A stretch of 64,000 nucleotides of DNA, taken from the NCBI GenBank assembly GCA_963817395.1, contig CAWFOC010000003.1, forward strand, positions 496,001-560,000, in the 5' to 3' direction. This document shows, piece by piece, positions 43,495-52,255 of this stretch. Every line of letters begins with the position of its first letter. The stretch's first letter is position 1. This stretch comes from CAWGYQ01 sp963817395. GTDB taxonomy: Bacteria; Acidobacteriota; Vicinamibacteria; Vicinamibacterales; CAVPJW01. The translations under genes and the position numbers were made by a program. The notes under the pieces were generated by a model. That model did no database searches. It was not told where the DNA came from and saw only the letters and a program-made list of their open reading frames with translations.

Positions 43495-43821
43495 ATGGAA
43501 ATCACCCGCGTCGTCGTCGGCAACACGCTCGTGCTCGAAATCGACGGCCGTCTCGACGCTGCGTGGGCCGATCATTTCGATGCGAGCCTGGCAGAAACCG
43601 TCCGCGAGGGTCATCGCCACCTGCGCCTGGATCTGGCACGCGTCAACTTCCTGAGCTCGGCGGGCATCGCCGTGCTGATGAAGTTCTACAAGCAGCTGAG
43701 TCGCATCGAGGGATCGCTCCGCGTGGTGCGGCCATCGAAACAGGTCCGGACGGTGCTCGAGATCACGCGGCTCGTGCCGATCCTCGTGGAGGTGAGCGTC
43801 GACGACGGAGGCGGCGAGTCC
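43495..43821 (+). CDS. STAS-domain anti-sigma factor antagonist
   Basis: It starts two bases after the preceding stop. The strand-helix pattern VVVGNTLVLEIDGRLDAAWADHF and the conserved phosphorylation region LDLARVNFLSSAGIAVLMKFYKQL identify a SpoIIAA/RsbV-type STAS domain. The phospho-acceptor Ser is in SSAGI. The domain is complete by about 43800. The frame stays open to 44364, beyond the domain, so a real stop or the join to the next gene is obscured. A one-base shift near 43810 would fuse it to the following protein. Confidence 0.85.
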
Positions 43822-43840
43822 CGGCGACGTTGGCCGACAG

Positions 43841-44734
43841 GTGAGCGTGGGCGCGGGGCGTCTGGAAGTCTTCGATATCGCGCCGGGCGCCAAGCTCGCG
43901 TGGCGCGCCATCGGAACGAGCGCGATGCTTCCTCGCGCCTCTTACACCGAGCAGCAGGCCGTGACGATGGCATGCCCGGAATCGACGTTCGTGCTGGGCG
44001 TGGGCGCGTTCGGCGAGACCTTCGCCGACTGTCGCCATCGCTTCGGCGAGTTCCTCGCCGTCTGCGGCGCCGCCGCCTATCAACCCGCGGACGGCACCGA
44101 CGCGCCCGACTACCTCGTGTCGTCGGGCTCGCTGGCCCTCGAGCCGAAGCTGCTCTACGGCCTGGCCTGCGAGGGCACGGCCGCGCACCTCGTGCGGTTC
44201 GATCGGTCCAAGGAGGACGGACCCATTCTGCTGAGCGACCTCGCGAGCGGCTGCCTCGACGTTGCACAGTCGTCGGCCGTCGGCATGGTCGTCGTCGCAG
44301 AGACCGCCGGCCTCATCGGGGCCGCGCTGCGTCGATCGCCCGCCACAGAGAACCTCGCGACTGACGATCTCTTCGAGCATCCGGGCGTACGAGAGTGGCT
44401 GAGTTTCACCGCCGAACCGGCCTTCCCGCGCTCGACGGTGTTGCTCGTCGGCGTCGCCCAGCGCGGCGCATCGATTCCCGCTCTCGAATCCGAGCTTCGT
44501 CCCATTGGCACCGGTCGAGATCTCGTGGGTCATTTTCACGCCGCGGCGTTCGGGTTCCGTCCGCTTCAGAGGGGCAGCATCGAGCTCAAGGAAATCGTGG
44601 CCGATCTCTTTCGGCAGGAAGAACTGCTCGGCGTGCTTCACCTGCTTCGGGACGATCGCGGCAAGGAGTCCCGGCGGGAGAGCGCGTTCCTTCGCGGCGC
44701 ATGCTGGGTCGGGCCTCTTGCCTCGGCCGCATAG
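43841..44734 (+). CDS. Unknown 297-residue protein in the ABC/partner-switch operon
   Basis: A GTG start at 43841 overlaps the open end of the STAS frame. Blocks: GAGRLEVFDIAPGAKLAWRAIG at the start, STFVLGVGAFGETFADCRHRFGEFL, then SAVGMVVVAETAGLIGAAL near residue 145, and FRPLQRGSIELKEIVADLF near the end. I do not recognise the family. There are no metal sites, membrane spans or PP2C-type acidic motifs to call it a phosphatase. It sits where a PP2C phosphatase or a sensor would be expected, so it may supply that role. It could be the second domain of the STAS protein. Confidence 0.75.
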   Translation: MSVGAGRLEVFDIAPGAKLAWRAIGTSAMLPRASYTEQQAVTMACPESTFVLGVGAFGETFADCRHRFGEFLAVCGAAAYQPADGTDAPDYLVSSGSLALEPKLLYGLACEGTAAHLVRFDRSKEDGPILLSDLASGCLDVAQSSAVGMVVVAETAGLIGAALRRSPATENLATDDLFEHPGVREWLSFTAEPAFPRSTVLLVGVAQRGASIPALESELRPIGTGRDLVGHFHAAAFGFRPLQRGSIELKEIVADLFRQEELLGVLHLLRDDRGKESRRESAFLRGACWVGPLASAA

Positions 44735-44740
44735 TCACTC

Positions 44741-45709
44741 ATGCTGCTTCTCCTGAGCGCCCTCACGATCGGTCTCATCCTGTCGCTCCTGGCCCTGGGC
44801 GTCTTCATCAGCTTCCGTATCTTCGGCTTCGCCGACATCACGACCGACGGGTCGATCACGCTGGGCGCCGCAGTCGCCGCCACGCTGCTCGTCGCCCAGT
44901 TCCATCCGCTGACGGCGACGACGATCGCGTTTGTCGCGGGAGCTTCTGCCGGGGCCGTCACCGGCCTCATCCACACGCGATTCGGCATCAATCGTCTGCT
45001 CGCGGGCATTCTCGTCATGACGGCGCTCTATTCCGTCAACCTGCACGTCATGGGGAAGGCCAACATTCCGCTGATGAGCGAGCGCACCCTGGCGACGATG
45101 GCTGAAGGTCTCGGCAGCGCGCTCGCCGGCGGCCCCGGCGACATCGGATTCTTCGGCTGGCTCGTGAGCGTGCGCGATCTGTCGATGCTGTTCTGGGCGC
45201 TCGCCGTTGCCTCCGTCGGCGGCCTTCTCCTCTACGTGTTCTTCCGCACGAACGTGGGAACCGCGATGCAGGCTGCCGGCGACAACGCGCAGATGATCAA
45301 GGCGCTCGGCGTCAACGTGGACAACATGATCGTGCTGGGCCTGGCCGTGTCGAACGGCCTGGTCGCGCTCGCTGGCGCGCTCCTCGCTCAGTATCAGGGG
45401 TTCGCGGACGTGCAGATGGGCATCGGCATCATCGTGTGGGGTCTCGCGAGCATCATCATCGGTGAGGCGCTCGTCGGCACGCGCCAGATCGGCTTCATCA
45501 TCGTCGGCGCCATGATGGGCTCGGTCCTGTTCCGCCTGCTGGTCGCCATCGCCCTCCGCGCCGGCCTCGACCCGAACGATCTGAAGCTCGTCACCGCCGT
45601 CTTCGTGTTCCTCGCCCTCATACTGCCTGATCTGCTGAAACGCGCCGGCCGATGGGGGTCCAGGTTCGCAGTCGCCACGCCCGCGCTCACCGGAAAGGAC
45701 AAGCGGTGA
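44741..45709 (+). CDS. ABC transporter permease (BPD_transp_2 type)
   Basis: A 322-residue protein with about eight membrane helices. The early segment LGVFISFRIFGFADITTDGSITLGAAVAA is the family signature of permeases paired with ABC_sub_bind proteins. The cytoplasmic coupling segment is TAMQAAGDNAQMIKALGVNVD, and GIGIIVWGLASIIIGEALVG closes the pore helix region. Such permeases import amino acids or purine-like ligands. Its stop overlaps the GTG start of the ATPase gene (GTGA), so they are translated together. Confidence 0.93.
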   Translation: MLLLLSALTIGLILSLLALGVFISFRIFGFADITTDGSITLGAAVAATLLVAQFHPLTATTIAFVAGASAGAVTGLIHTRFGINRLLAGILVMTALYSVNLHVMGKANIPLMSERTLATMAEGLGSALAGGPGDIGFFGWLVSVRDLSMLFWALAVASVGGLLLYVFFRTNVGTAMQAAGDNAQMIKALGVNVDNMIVLGLAVSNGLVALAGALLAQYQGFADVQMGIGIIVWGLASIIIGEALVGTRQIGFIIVGAMMGSVLFRLLVAIALRAGLDPNDLKLVTAVFVFLALILPDLLKRAGRWGSRFAVATPALTGKDKR

Positions 45710-46548
45710 GTGCTCCCCAGCGCGAAGCGCGTCCGATGCTGGAGATCCGGCGCGTGAGCAAGGTGTTCAACCCGGACACACCGAACGAGGTCCGCGCGCT
45801 GCAGGATGTCACCCTGACGATCGATGAAGGGACGTTCGTGATGGTCATCGGCACGAACGGCTCGGGGAAATCAACGCTGTTGAACGCGGTCGCGGGCTCG
45901 TTCGACGTCGACACGGGCAGCATCGGCTTGAACGGCACCGACATCACGCGGTGGCCCGAGCACCGCCGCGCCCGGATGATTGGCCGCGTCTTCCAGAATC
46001 CCTTCAGCGGCACGGCCCCCACCATGTCCATTGCCGAGAACCTGGCGCTCGCGGCGCGGCGCGGCCTCCCGCGCGGGCTCGGGTGGTGCCTCTCCACGCA
46101 TCTACGATCGGAGCTTCGCGATCGGGTGGCGACGCTGAGGCTTGGCCTCGAGGATCGGCTCGACAATCCGATTGGCAGCCTGTCAGGCGGTCAACGGCAG
46201 GCACTGACGCTGCTCATGGCGTCGTGGCTGCGCCCGACGCTCCTCCTTCTCGACGAGCACACGGCGGCTCTCGATCCCAAGAGCGCCGATCAGGTGATTC
46301 GTCTGAGCGAGGAAATCATCGCGCGCGAAAAGCTGACGGCTTTGATGGTGACGCACTCCATGGACCAGGCCGCCGATCTCGGCACGCGCCTCGTCATGAT
46401 GCACCGCGGGCGGGTCATCCACGATTTTGCGGGCGTGCAAAAGGAGCGGCTCCGCGCCGACGACCTCATCTCGCGGTTCGAGAGCGTCAGGCGCGCCGAG
46501 CAGCTCGACGAGACCGCCGCGGACATGCTCCGCCGGCTCTACGTCTGA
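45706..46548 (+). CDS. ABC transporter ATP-binding subunit
   Basis: A 280-residue protein. The GTG at 45706 overlaps the permease stop; longer in-frame reading upstream is not homologous. Walker A GTNGSGKSTLLNAVAG, Q-loop in VFQNPFSGTAP, signature LSGGQRQALTLLMAS, Walker B LLLLDEHTAALD, and the switch His in VTHSMDQAADLG are all intact. It powers the permease encoded just upstream. The signature and Q-loop place it in the branched-chain/TrpZ-like group. Confidence 0.95.
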   Translation: MSAPQREARPMLEIRRVSKVFNPDTPNEVRALQDVTLTIDEGTFVMVIGTNGSGKSTLLNAVAGSFDVDTGSIGLNGTDITRWPEHRRARMIGRVFQNPFSGTAPTMSIAENLALAARRGLPRGLGWCLSTHLRSELRDRVATLRLGLEDRLDNPIGSLSGGQRQALTLLMASWLRPTLLLLDEHTAALDPKSADQVIRLSEEIIAREKLTALMVTHSMDQAADLGTRLVMMHRGRVIHDFAGVQKERLRADDLISRFESVRRAEQLDETAADMLRRLYV

Positions 46549-46553
46549 CGGAC

Positions 46554-46982
46554 ATGACCGGGGCGCTGCAGGTTACTGTCCGGAACCATCGGTCCGAGCT
46601 TGCGCGTGTCGGCAGGCTCATCGAGGCCTTCGGCGACGCCTACGCGCTCTCGCCCGATCTCATCTTCAAGGTGAACCTTGCGCTCGACGAGGTCATCACG
46701 AACATCGTGCTCCATGCCTACGACGACCAGGACGAACACGGCATCAGGATTGGCCTCGATCTCGAGGGCGATGCGCTGACCATCACGGTGGAGGATGACG
46801 GCCGGGCCTTCGATCCGCGTTCGGTGGCGCCTCCGGATCTCGACCTCAACGCCGAGCGTCGCGACGTTGGGGGCCTCGGACTGCACATCGTCCGGTCGAT
46901 CATGGACGGCGTGGAGTATCGGCACGATGGCGATCTGAATCGCCTGGTGATGCGCATCAAAGTCATGAGTGATGAATCGTGA
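46554..46982 (+). CDS. RsbW/SpoIIAB-type anti-sigma HATPase
   Basis: A 142-residue protein. The GHKL ATPase boxes are clear: N-box NLALDEVITNIVLHAYDD, G1 box EDDGRAFDP, and G2 box GGLGLHIVRSIMDG. This is the compact HATPase_c_2 fold that phosphorylates STAS antagonists or binds a sigma factor. It closes the operon, five bases after the ATPase stop. With the STAS gene it makes a kinase-antagonist pair; no sigma factor gene is adjacent. Confidence 0.92.
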   Translation: MTGALQVTVRNHRSELARVGRLIEAFGDAYALSPDLIFKVNLALDEVITNIVLHAYDDQDEHGIRIGLDLEGDALTITVEDDGRAFDPRSVAPPDLDLNAERRDVGGLGLHIVRSIMDGVEYRHDGDLNRLVMRIKVMSDES

Positions 46983-47124
46983 CGTGTGAGTCCAGAACGG
47001 CTTCGCCTCCTTCGAGCAGCACTCGCGCGAGCAGCGCGTTCGTCAATGCGGCCTGGATGGGCCTGATTGGCCGTAGAATGGGCGCTGAATCTTCCCGCGG
47101 GTCCACCAACACCGTCGCAGATCA

Positions 47125-47229
47125 GTCAACGAGCTGGACAGAGGCAACCACTTTGCGGCCTGGCAGGAGCCGGACCTCTTCACGACCGAGATCTGTGCAG
47201 CGTTCACGTCGCTGCGCCAAGGAGGCGTC
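47125..47229 (+). pseudogene. C-terminal relic of a second epoxide hydrolase
   Basis: Thirty-five codons read VNELDRGNHFAAWQEPDLF and on to SLRQGGV. This is nearly the ending of the intact gene that follows (FNEVDKGGHFAAWEEPELF ... SLR). It is in frame with the ATG at 47230 and has no body before it. It is the tail of a deleted tandem copy. The 142 bases before it show no gene. Confidence 0.8.
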
Positions 47230-48432
47230 ATGAGCACCACCGTCGACAACCCGACCGAAATTCGATCGTTCCAAATCAAGATTCCAAAGGAGCAGATCGA
47301 CGACTTGCGCCGGCGCATCGCGGCGACACGCTGGCCCACCAGGGAGCTCGTTGGGGATCGGTCGCAGGGCGTGCAGCTGGCGACGCTGCGGGCACTCGCC
47401 CGGTACTGGGCGACCGAGTACGACTGGCGCAAGTGCGAGGCGAGACTGAACGCGCTGCCGCAGTTCACGACCGAGATCGACGGAGTCGAGATCCACTTCA
47501 TCCACGTCAGGTCGCGGCATGAGAACGCGTTGCCGCTGATCATGACGCATGGCTGGCCCGGCTCGGTCATCGAGCTGCTCGAGACCGTCGGCCCGCTGAC
47601 CGATCCAACCGCGCACGGCGGCACTCCCGCGGACGCATTCCACCTGGTGCTGCCGTCACTGCCCGGCTACGGGTTCTCCAGCGAGCCGACCGAGCTCGGT
47701 TGGGACGCCGCTCGCACCGGACGCGCATGGGCGGAGCTGATGCGCCGCCTGGGCTACACCCGCTACGTCGCCCAGGGCGGCGACGTGGGTGCCCTCGTCA
47801 CGGATCTGATGGGCCGCCAGGCGGTCGAGGGTTTGGCCGGCTACCACCTGAACCTGCTCACGGCGGTGCTCGCGATCGGCGATCACCTGCCCAGGAAATC
47901 CGAGCAGGAACGCGCAGCGGCCAAGGCGCTGGCGACGTTCAAGGAGGACGGCTTCGGCTACTTCCTCGAGATGGCCACGCGGCCACAGACGATCGGCTAC
48001 GCCCTGCTGGATTCACCCGTCGCGCTGGCGGCCTGGTTGCTCGACCACGACACGGACAGCTACTACAAGATCTCCCGCGCGTTCGTCGACGGCGAGCCCG
48101 TGGGCCGTCTCACCCGGGAGACCATCGTCGACAACATCACGCTGTACTGGCTGACCGGCACCGCAGCATCGGCGGCCCGGTCGTACTGGGAGGACGGACG
48201 AGCGCTGGCCGCAGCGCTTGCGTCCGGCCAGCCTCCGCCGCCGGTCAAGGTGCCCGTCGGCTTCACGACGTTCCCCGGCGAGATCTGGGCTGCCCCGCGC
48301 AGCTGGGTCGAGGCGGTCTACCCCGGCCTCGCCTACTTCAACGAGGTCGACAAGGGCGGCCACTTCGCCGCCTGGGAGGAGCCGGAGCTCTTCTCCGCCG
48401 AGGTGCGGGCCGCATTCAGCTCACTGCGCTGA
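47230..48432 (+). CDS. Epoxide hydrolase-type alpha/beta hydrolase
   Basis: A 400-residue protein with the EHN N-terminal domain (FQIKIPKEQIDDLRRRIAATRWP), the oxyanion motif HGWPGS near residue 105, the nucleophile Asp in AQGGDVGALVTD near residue 180, and the catalytic His in DKGGHFAAWEEPELF near residue 378. A Tyr/Glu acid partner is likely among the cap residues. It opens epoxides to diols; no signal peptide is present. GGAGG just before the ATG supports the start. Confidence 0.93.
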   Translation: MSTTVDNPTEIRSFQIKIPKEQIDDLRRRIAATRWPTRELVGDRSQGVQLATLRALARYWATEYDWRKCEARLNALPQFTTEIDGVEIHFIHVRSRHENALPLIMTHGWPGSVIELLETVGPLTDPTAHGGTPADAFHLVLPSLPGYGFSSEPTELGWDAARTGRAWAELMRRLGYTRYVAQGGDVGALVTDLMGRQAVEGLAGYHLNLLTAVLAIGDHLPRKSEQERAAAKALATFKEDGFGYFLEMATRPQTIGYALLDSPVALAAWLLDHDTDSYYKISRAFVDGEPVGRLTRETIVDNITLYWLTGTAASAARSYWEDGRALAAALASGQPPPPVKVPVGFTTFPGEIWAAPRSWVEAVYPGLAYFNEVDKGGHFAAWEEPELFSAEVRAAFSSLR

Positions 48433-48566
48433 TGACGCCTCCTTCGGAGACATCAGTTTCGTGCCAAGTCGCGATGAGCGAAGGTTCAACCCGATTCTTG
48501 TCCCCGCCCACTCAACTGTAAAAGACGCGCTAGATTGCCGCCCCGCTTCACCGATGGAGGACTCCG

Positions 48567-49811
48567 ATGCGCCGAGCCAACATGTTCTCTCCAGCAGCAG
48601 CAACCATCGCCGCTGTGCTTGCCGGAATGTCTGTTCCAGCCTCCAGCCAAGCGCCGGTCACGGCGTTCGAAGGAGCGCGGATCATCGTCGGGGACGGCAG
48701 CCCGGCAATCGAGAAGGGGATCATCGTTGTGAACGGCACGACGATCCAGGCTGTTGGTGCCAACGTGCAGGTGCCGGCGGGAGCTCAGCGCGTGAACCTG
48801 GCTGGCAAGACCGTCATGCCGATGATTCTCGACACTCATATCCACGCGCCCGCGACGCGCGAACAGATGATCCGTGACCTGAGACGCCGCGCCTATTGGG
48901 GTGTGGGCGCCGGGATGAGTATGGGCACGGACACGACCGACGTCGTGTTCAAGGTCAGGGATGAAACCAGGAGCATGCTCGGAACCGCCCGGCTCTTGAC
49001 AGCCGGCCGTGGTGTCACCGGCATAGAGAAAGGACGTGAGCAGAGCGCGTACTGGGTCGGCACTACCGCCGAAGCGCGCCAAGCCGTGCAGGAGAACGCG
49101 AAGCGGCACCCGGACATCATCAAGATCTGGGTCGATGACCGCAACAACACCGTGCCCAAACTGACCCCGGAGCTCTACGGCGCCATCATCGACGAGGCGC
49201 ACAAGCACAATGTCCGGGTCACTGCACACATCTTCGACCTCGAGGACGGCAAAGGGCTGCTCAAAGCCAATGTCGATGCGTTCGCGCACAGCGTCCGTGA
49301 CCGCGACGTTGACCAGGACTTCCTGAGCATGATGAAACAGCGGCCGAACATCACGGTCAATCCGAACCTGCCGTCGCCCGGCAGGACGTGGGATATTGCC
49401 TGGCTGCAGAACAGAATCCCGGCCGACGAGTACGCCGCCGTTCAAAAAGCCAACGTCGACGACCCCAAGCAGGCGGAACTGTACGGCATTCAAGCGCGCA
49501 ACCTGAAGCGGCTCAGTGATCAGGGTGCCCGCATCGTGCTCGGTACCGACGGCAACACGCCGTGGGCGCCGCACCAGGAGATGGAAGCCATGGCAATGGC
49601 CGGCATGATGACGATGCAGGTCATCGTTGCCGCGACAGGCCGCGCGGCCGAGTTTCTGCGGTTTACCGACACCGGCACGCTTCAGGCGGGCAAGAACGCC
49701 GACGTGATCGTGCTCGATGCGAATCCGCTGGACAACATCACCAACACACGGCGGATCAATGCGGTCTATTACCGAGGCCAGATGGTGAACCTCAGCGTCT
49801 ATCCGAACTGA
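48567..49811 (+). CDS. Exported amidohydrolase (imidazolonepropionase-like)
   Basis: A 414-residue protein with a GGAGG site and a signal peptide (MRRANMFSPAAATIAAVLAG). The metal-dependent barrel has DTHIH at about residue 91, the carboxylated-Lys segment IIKIWVDDRNN, HIFDLE with HSVRDRD, and the Asp in IVLGTDGNTPWA near residue 325. The C-terminal GTLQAGKNADVIVLDANPLDNI is the usual domain closure. The substrate is a cyclic amide or dipeptide-like compound; the family is broad. Confidence 0.9.
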   Translation: MRRANMFSPAAATIAAVLAGMSVPASSQAPVTAFEGARIIVGDGSPAIEKGIIVVNGTTIQAVGANVQVPAGAQRVNLAGKTVMPMILDTHIHAPATREQMIRDLRRRAYWGVGAGMSMGTDTTDVVFKVRDETRSMLGTARLLTAGRGVTGIEKGREQSAYWVGTTAEARQAVQENAKRHPDIIKIWVDDRNNTVPKLTPELYGAIIDEAHKHNVRVTAHIFDLEDGKGLLKANVDAFAHSVRDRDVDQDFLSMMKQRPNITVNPNLPSPGRTWDIAWLQNRIPADEYAAVQKANVDDPKQAELYGIQARNLKRLSDQGARIVLGTDGNTPWAPHQEMEAMAMAGMMTMQVIVAATGRAAEFLRFTDTGTLQAGKNADVIVLDANPLDNITNTRRINAVYYRGQMVNLSVYPN

Positions 49812-49882
49812 TTGGCGTTAGCGCCTGATGCTTTGGGGTCGGAGCGCTGACCGCCACGGCCCTTCTTGTCCTGCCGGGGGAG

Positions 49883-50116
49883 CTACGCCTGCGCGCGCCG
49901 GCGCCGGATCAGGGCCAGGCTCCCCAGCCCCATCATCATGAGCGTCGAGGGTTCCGGCACGACCTGCGTGGTCTGCGTGATCTGATCCTGGCCTCGTAGG
50001 GCCGGATCGGGGTTGGTGCCGTCGACGTCCAGCCACGTCGCCTGTGATCCGAGGTAGTTGCTCGAATAGAGGGCGCCCAGGTACGTCCCCACCTGCGTGA
50101 AGATGGGGCCAGGCGC
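49883..50116 (-). pseudogene. PEP-CTERM protein, C-terminal remnant
   Basis: On the minus strand the reading GPIFTQVGTYLGALYSSNYL, then VVPEPSTLMMMGLGSLALIRRRR is the end of an exported protein with a PEP-CTERM sorting tag: the VPEPST motif, a hydrophobic stretch and a basic end. The sequence before about 50116 has no signal peptide or coding match and runs into a remnant of another gene in the opposite direction. The tag implies that an exosortase exists elsewhere in the genome. The 526-base interval 49812-50337 contains only this relic and the cupin relic. Confidence 0.75.
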
Positions 50117-50125
50117 AGTGGAGCG

Positions 50126-50323
50126 GGATGCGCGGGGCCGATCGAGGAGATTCGGCCCGGTGACGTCGTCTTGTTCTCGGCAGGCGAAAAGCACTGGCAC
50201 GGGGCGGCGCCAACGACGGCGATGACCCACATCGCAATCCAGGAGAAGCTCGATGGCAAGCCGGTGGACTGGCTAGACCATGTCACCCCAGAGCAGTACG
50301 AAGGACGGTCCGGCGGAAGCTAG
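50126..50323 (+). pseudogene. Cupin-domain protein, C-terminal remnant
   Basis: Sixty-six codons on the plus strand read GPIEEIRPGDVVLFSAGEKHWHGA and TTAMTHIAIQEKLDGK to a stop at 50321. PGD...P/SAGEKHWHG is the second cupin motif with its metal His. The first motif and the N-terminal half are missing. It abuts the PEP-CTERM remnant at about 50120, so both genes lost their 5' parts at one junction. Confidence 0.75.
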
Positions 50324-50337
50324 CCTGTGATCGCAGC

Positions 50338-51105
50338 ATGGCGAGCATCTTGATCACCGGTAGCACAGACGGCCTGGGCCGAGCAGCAGCACAGGCTCTG
50401 ATCCAAAAGAGTCACCAGGTCGTTCTGCACGCGCGATCTCCTGAGCGCGCGGCGGCGCTCGACGACCTCGCTCCCCGGTCCGCTGGCGTCGTGATAGGCG
50501 ACCTGAGTAGCGCGACTGACACGCGAAATGTCGCGAACCAGGTGAACGCGCTCGGACGGATGGATGCCGTCATTCACAATGCCGGCGCGTATTCGACGAA
50601 AGGTCGATCACCGACGCCTGAGGGGCACCCGACCATCATTGCCGTCAACGCCCTCGCGCCCTATGTGCTCACGGCGCTGATGGAACGGCCCCGCCGATTG
50701 GTGTACCTCAGTAGCGGGATGCACCGCGGCGGCTCCGGCTCCCTGCGAGACATCGATTGGAGCGAGCGGCGCTGGAACCCCAGTCAGGCGTACTCAGACA
50801 GCAAGCTCTATCTGACTGCACTTGCGTTCGCCGTCGCACGACGCTGGCCCGACGTGCTGAGCAATGCCGTTGATCCCGGGTGGGTTGCGACGAATATGGG
50901 CGGGGCGAGTGCGCCGGACGATTTCGAAGAGGGGTATCTCACGCAAACATGGCTTGCCGTGAGCGAAGATCCCGCGGCAACTGTCAGTGGCCGATACTGG
51001 CATCACCGCCGACCGCTGTCCCCGGCCAAGGAAGTGGAAGACCCAGTCTTTCAAGACCAGCTCTCCGCCAGGCTCGCTGAAATGACCGGCGTGTCGCTTT
51101 TCTGA
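50338..51105 (+). CDS. Short-chain dehydrogenase/reductase
   Basis: A 255-residue protein. The NAD(P)-binding motif is TGSTDGLGRAAA near residue 7, the Ser of the triad is in RLVYLSSGMH and the YxxxK is YSDSK near residue 162. The Asn of NAG appears as HNAGAY. It has an early basic residue after strand 2 (HARS), consistent with NADP. The substrate is unknown. It starts 15 bases after the cupin remnant. Confidence 0.92.
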   Translation: MASILITGSTDGLGRAAAQALIQKSHQVVLHARSPERAAALDDLAPRSAGVVIGDLSSATDTRNVANQVNALGRMDAVIHNAGAYSTKGRSPTPEGHPTIIAVNALAPYVLTALMERPRRLVYLSSGMHRGGSGSLRDIDWSERRWNPSQAYSDSKLYLTALAFAVARRWPDVLSNAVDPGWVATNMGGASAPDDFEEGYLTQTWLAVSEDPAATVSGRYWHHRRPLSPAKEVEDPVFQDQLSARLAEMTGVSLF

Positions 51106-51152
51106 GGCGCTAAGGCGCGCATCTCGGTAAGTGTGAAAGGAGGGCAGCATCG

Positions 51153-52160
51153 ATGAAGGCATTCATCCTCGATCGTTACGGAAACGCCGATCGCGTGCGA
51201 GCCGGCGACATGCCGGACCCCCAGCTGCGGGAGGATGACGTCCTGGTCCAGATTCACGCCGCGGGTGTTAACCAGCTGGATTCCAAGATCAGAGACGGTG
51301 AGTTCAAGAGTTTTCTGCGCTATCGCCTGCCGCTCATTTTGGGCCATGACCTGGCCGGGGTCGTGGTCCGCGTCGGGTCGCGAGTGCGTCAGTTCAAACC
51401 CGGCGACGAAGTCTACGCGCGGCCGGCGGACGGGCGAATTGGTGCATTCGCGGAACTCATTGCGATCACAGAAGCGGACGTGGCGAAGAAGCCAAAAGCC
51501 CTCACGATGGAGGAAGCGGCGTCCATCCCTCTCGTCGGGCTCACCGCGTGGCAGGCGCTGATCGAAAGAGCGAACCTACAGCCAGGACAAAAGGTGCTCA
51601 TTCACGCCGGCTCGGGTGGTGTGGGCACATTTGCCATCCAGCTTGCGAAGCACGCTGGCGCGACGGTGGCGACGACCACGAGCACAGACAACGTGGATCT
51701 GGTCAGAAGTCTCGGGGCCGACGTCGTGATCGACTACAAGAAGAAGGACTTCGCGGACGTGCTCCGTGACTACGACGTGGTCCTCAACAGCCTGGACAAG
51801 GTGACGCTCGAGAAATCTCTGCGCGTGCTCAAGCCCGGTGGACAGCTCATCTCCATCTCAGGCCCACCCGATGCCGCGTTCGCGCGAACGATCGGCGCGT
51901 CATGGGTCTTGAGAATGGTCATGGGCGCCTTGAGCCGCGGGATTCGAGCGCAGGCCAAGCGCCGGCACGTGCACTATTCGTTTCTGTTCATGAGAGCGAA
52001 CGGCGGCCAGTTGGCCAAGATCACGTCGCTCATCGATGACGGAATCATTCGCCCGGTCGTGGATCGCGTCTTCCCCTTCGCGTCGACAAAGGAAGCGATG
52101 GCCTACGTCGAAGCAGGACGCGCAAAGGGCAAGGTCATCGTCTCAGTGAGGGAATCATGA
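51153..52160 (+). CDS. Zinc-free quinone oxidoreductase-like MDR protein
   Basis: A 335-residue protein with AAAGGAGGG before the ATG. The MDR fold starts with KAFILDRYGNADRV, then GHDLAGVVVRVGSRV. The NADPH motif is HAGSGGVGTFAIQLAKHAG near residue 150. The Cys ligands of the structural zinc are absent. The C terminus ends AYVEAGRAKGKVIVSV, the usual dimer strand. It is likely an NADPH:quinone or enone reductase, and follows the SDR gene by 47 bases. Confidence 0.93.
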   Translation: MKAFILDRYGNADRVRAGDMPDPQLREDDVLVQIHAAGVNQLDSKIRDGEFKSFLRYRLPLILGHDLAGVVVRVGSRVRQFKPGDEVYARPADGRIGAFAELIAITEADVAKKPKALTMEEAASIPLVGLTAWQALIERANLQPGQKVLIHAGSGGVGTFAIQLAKHAGATVATTTSTDNVDLVRSLGADVVIDYKKKDFADVLRDYDVVLNSLDKVTLEKSLRVLKPGGQLISISGPPDAAFARTIGASWVLRMVMGALSRGIRAQAKRRHVHYSFLFMRANGGQLAKITSLIDDGIIRPVVDRVFPFASTKEAMAYVEAGRAKGKVIVSVRES

Positions 52161-52185
52161 ATGCGTAGCTTTCCGCGAGACAGAC

Positions 52186-52200
52186 TGGGATTCGAACCCA
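52186..52200 (-). repeat. Stray tRNA T-arm sequence
   Basis: TGGGATTCGAACCCA reads on the minus strand as a perfect T-stem and T-loop of a tRNA. No anticodon or acceptor arm surrounds it. It lies downstream of tRNA-Gln and looks like a leftover tRNA end. Confidence 0.55.
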
Positions 52201-52255
52201 CTCAATGCCGCCAAGTAGTTCTGAATCTGTAGCTTGCGATGATGCTGATGAGCTT

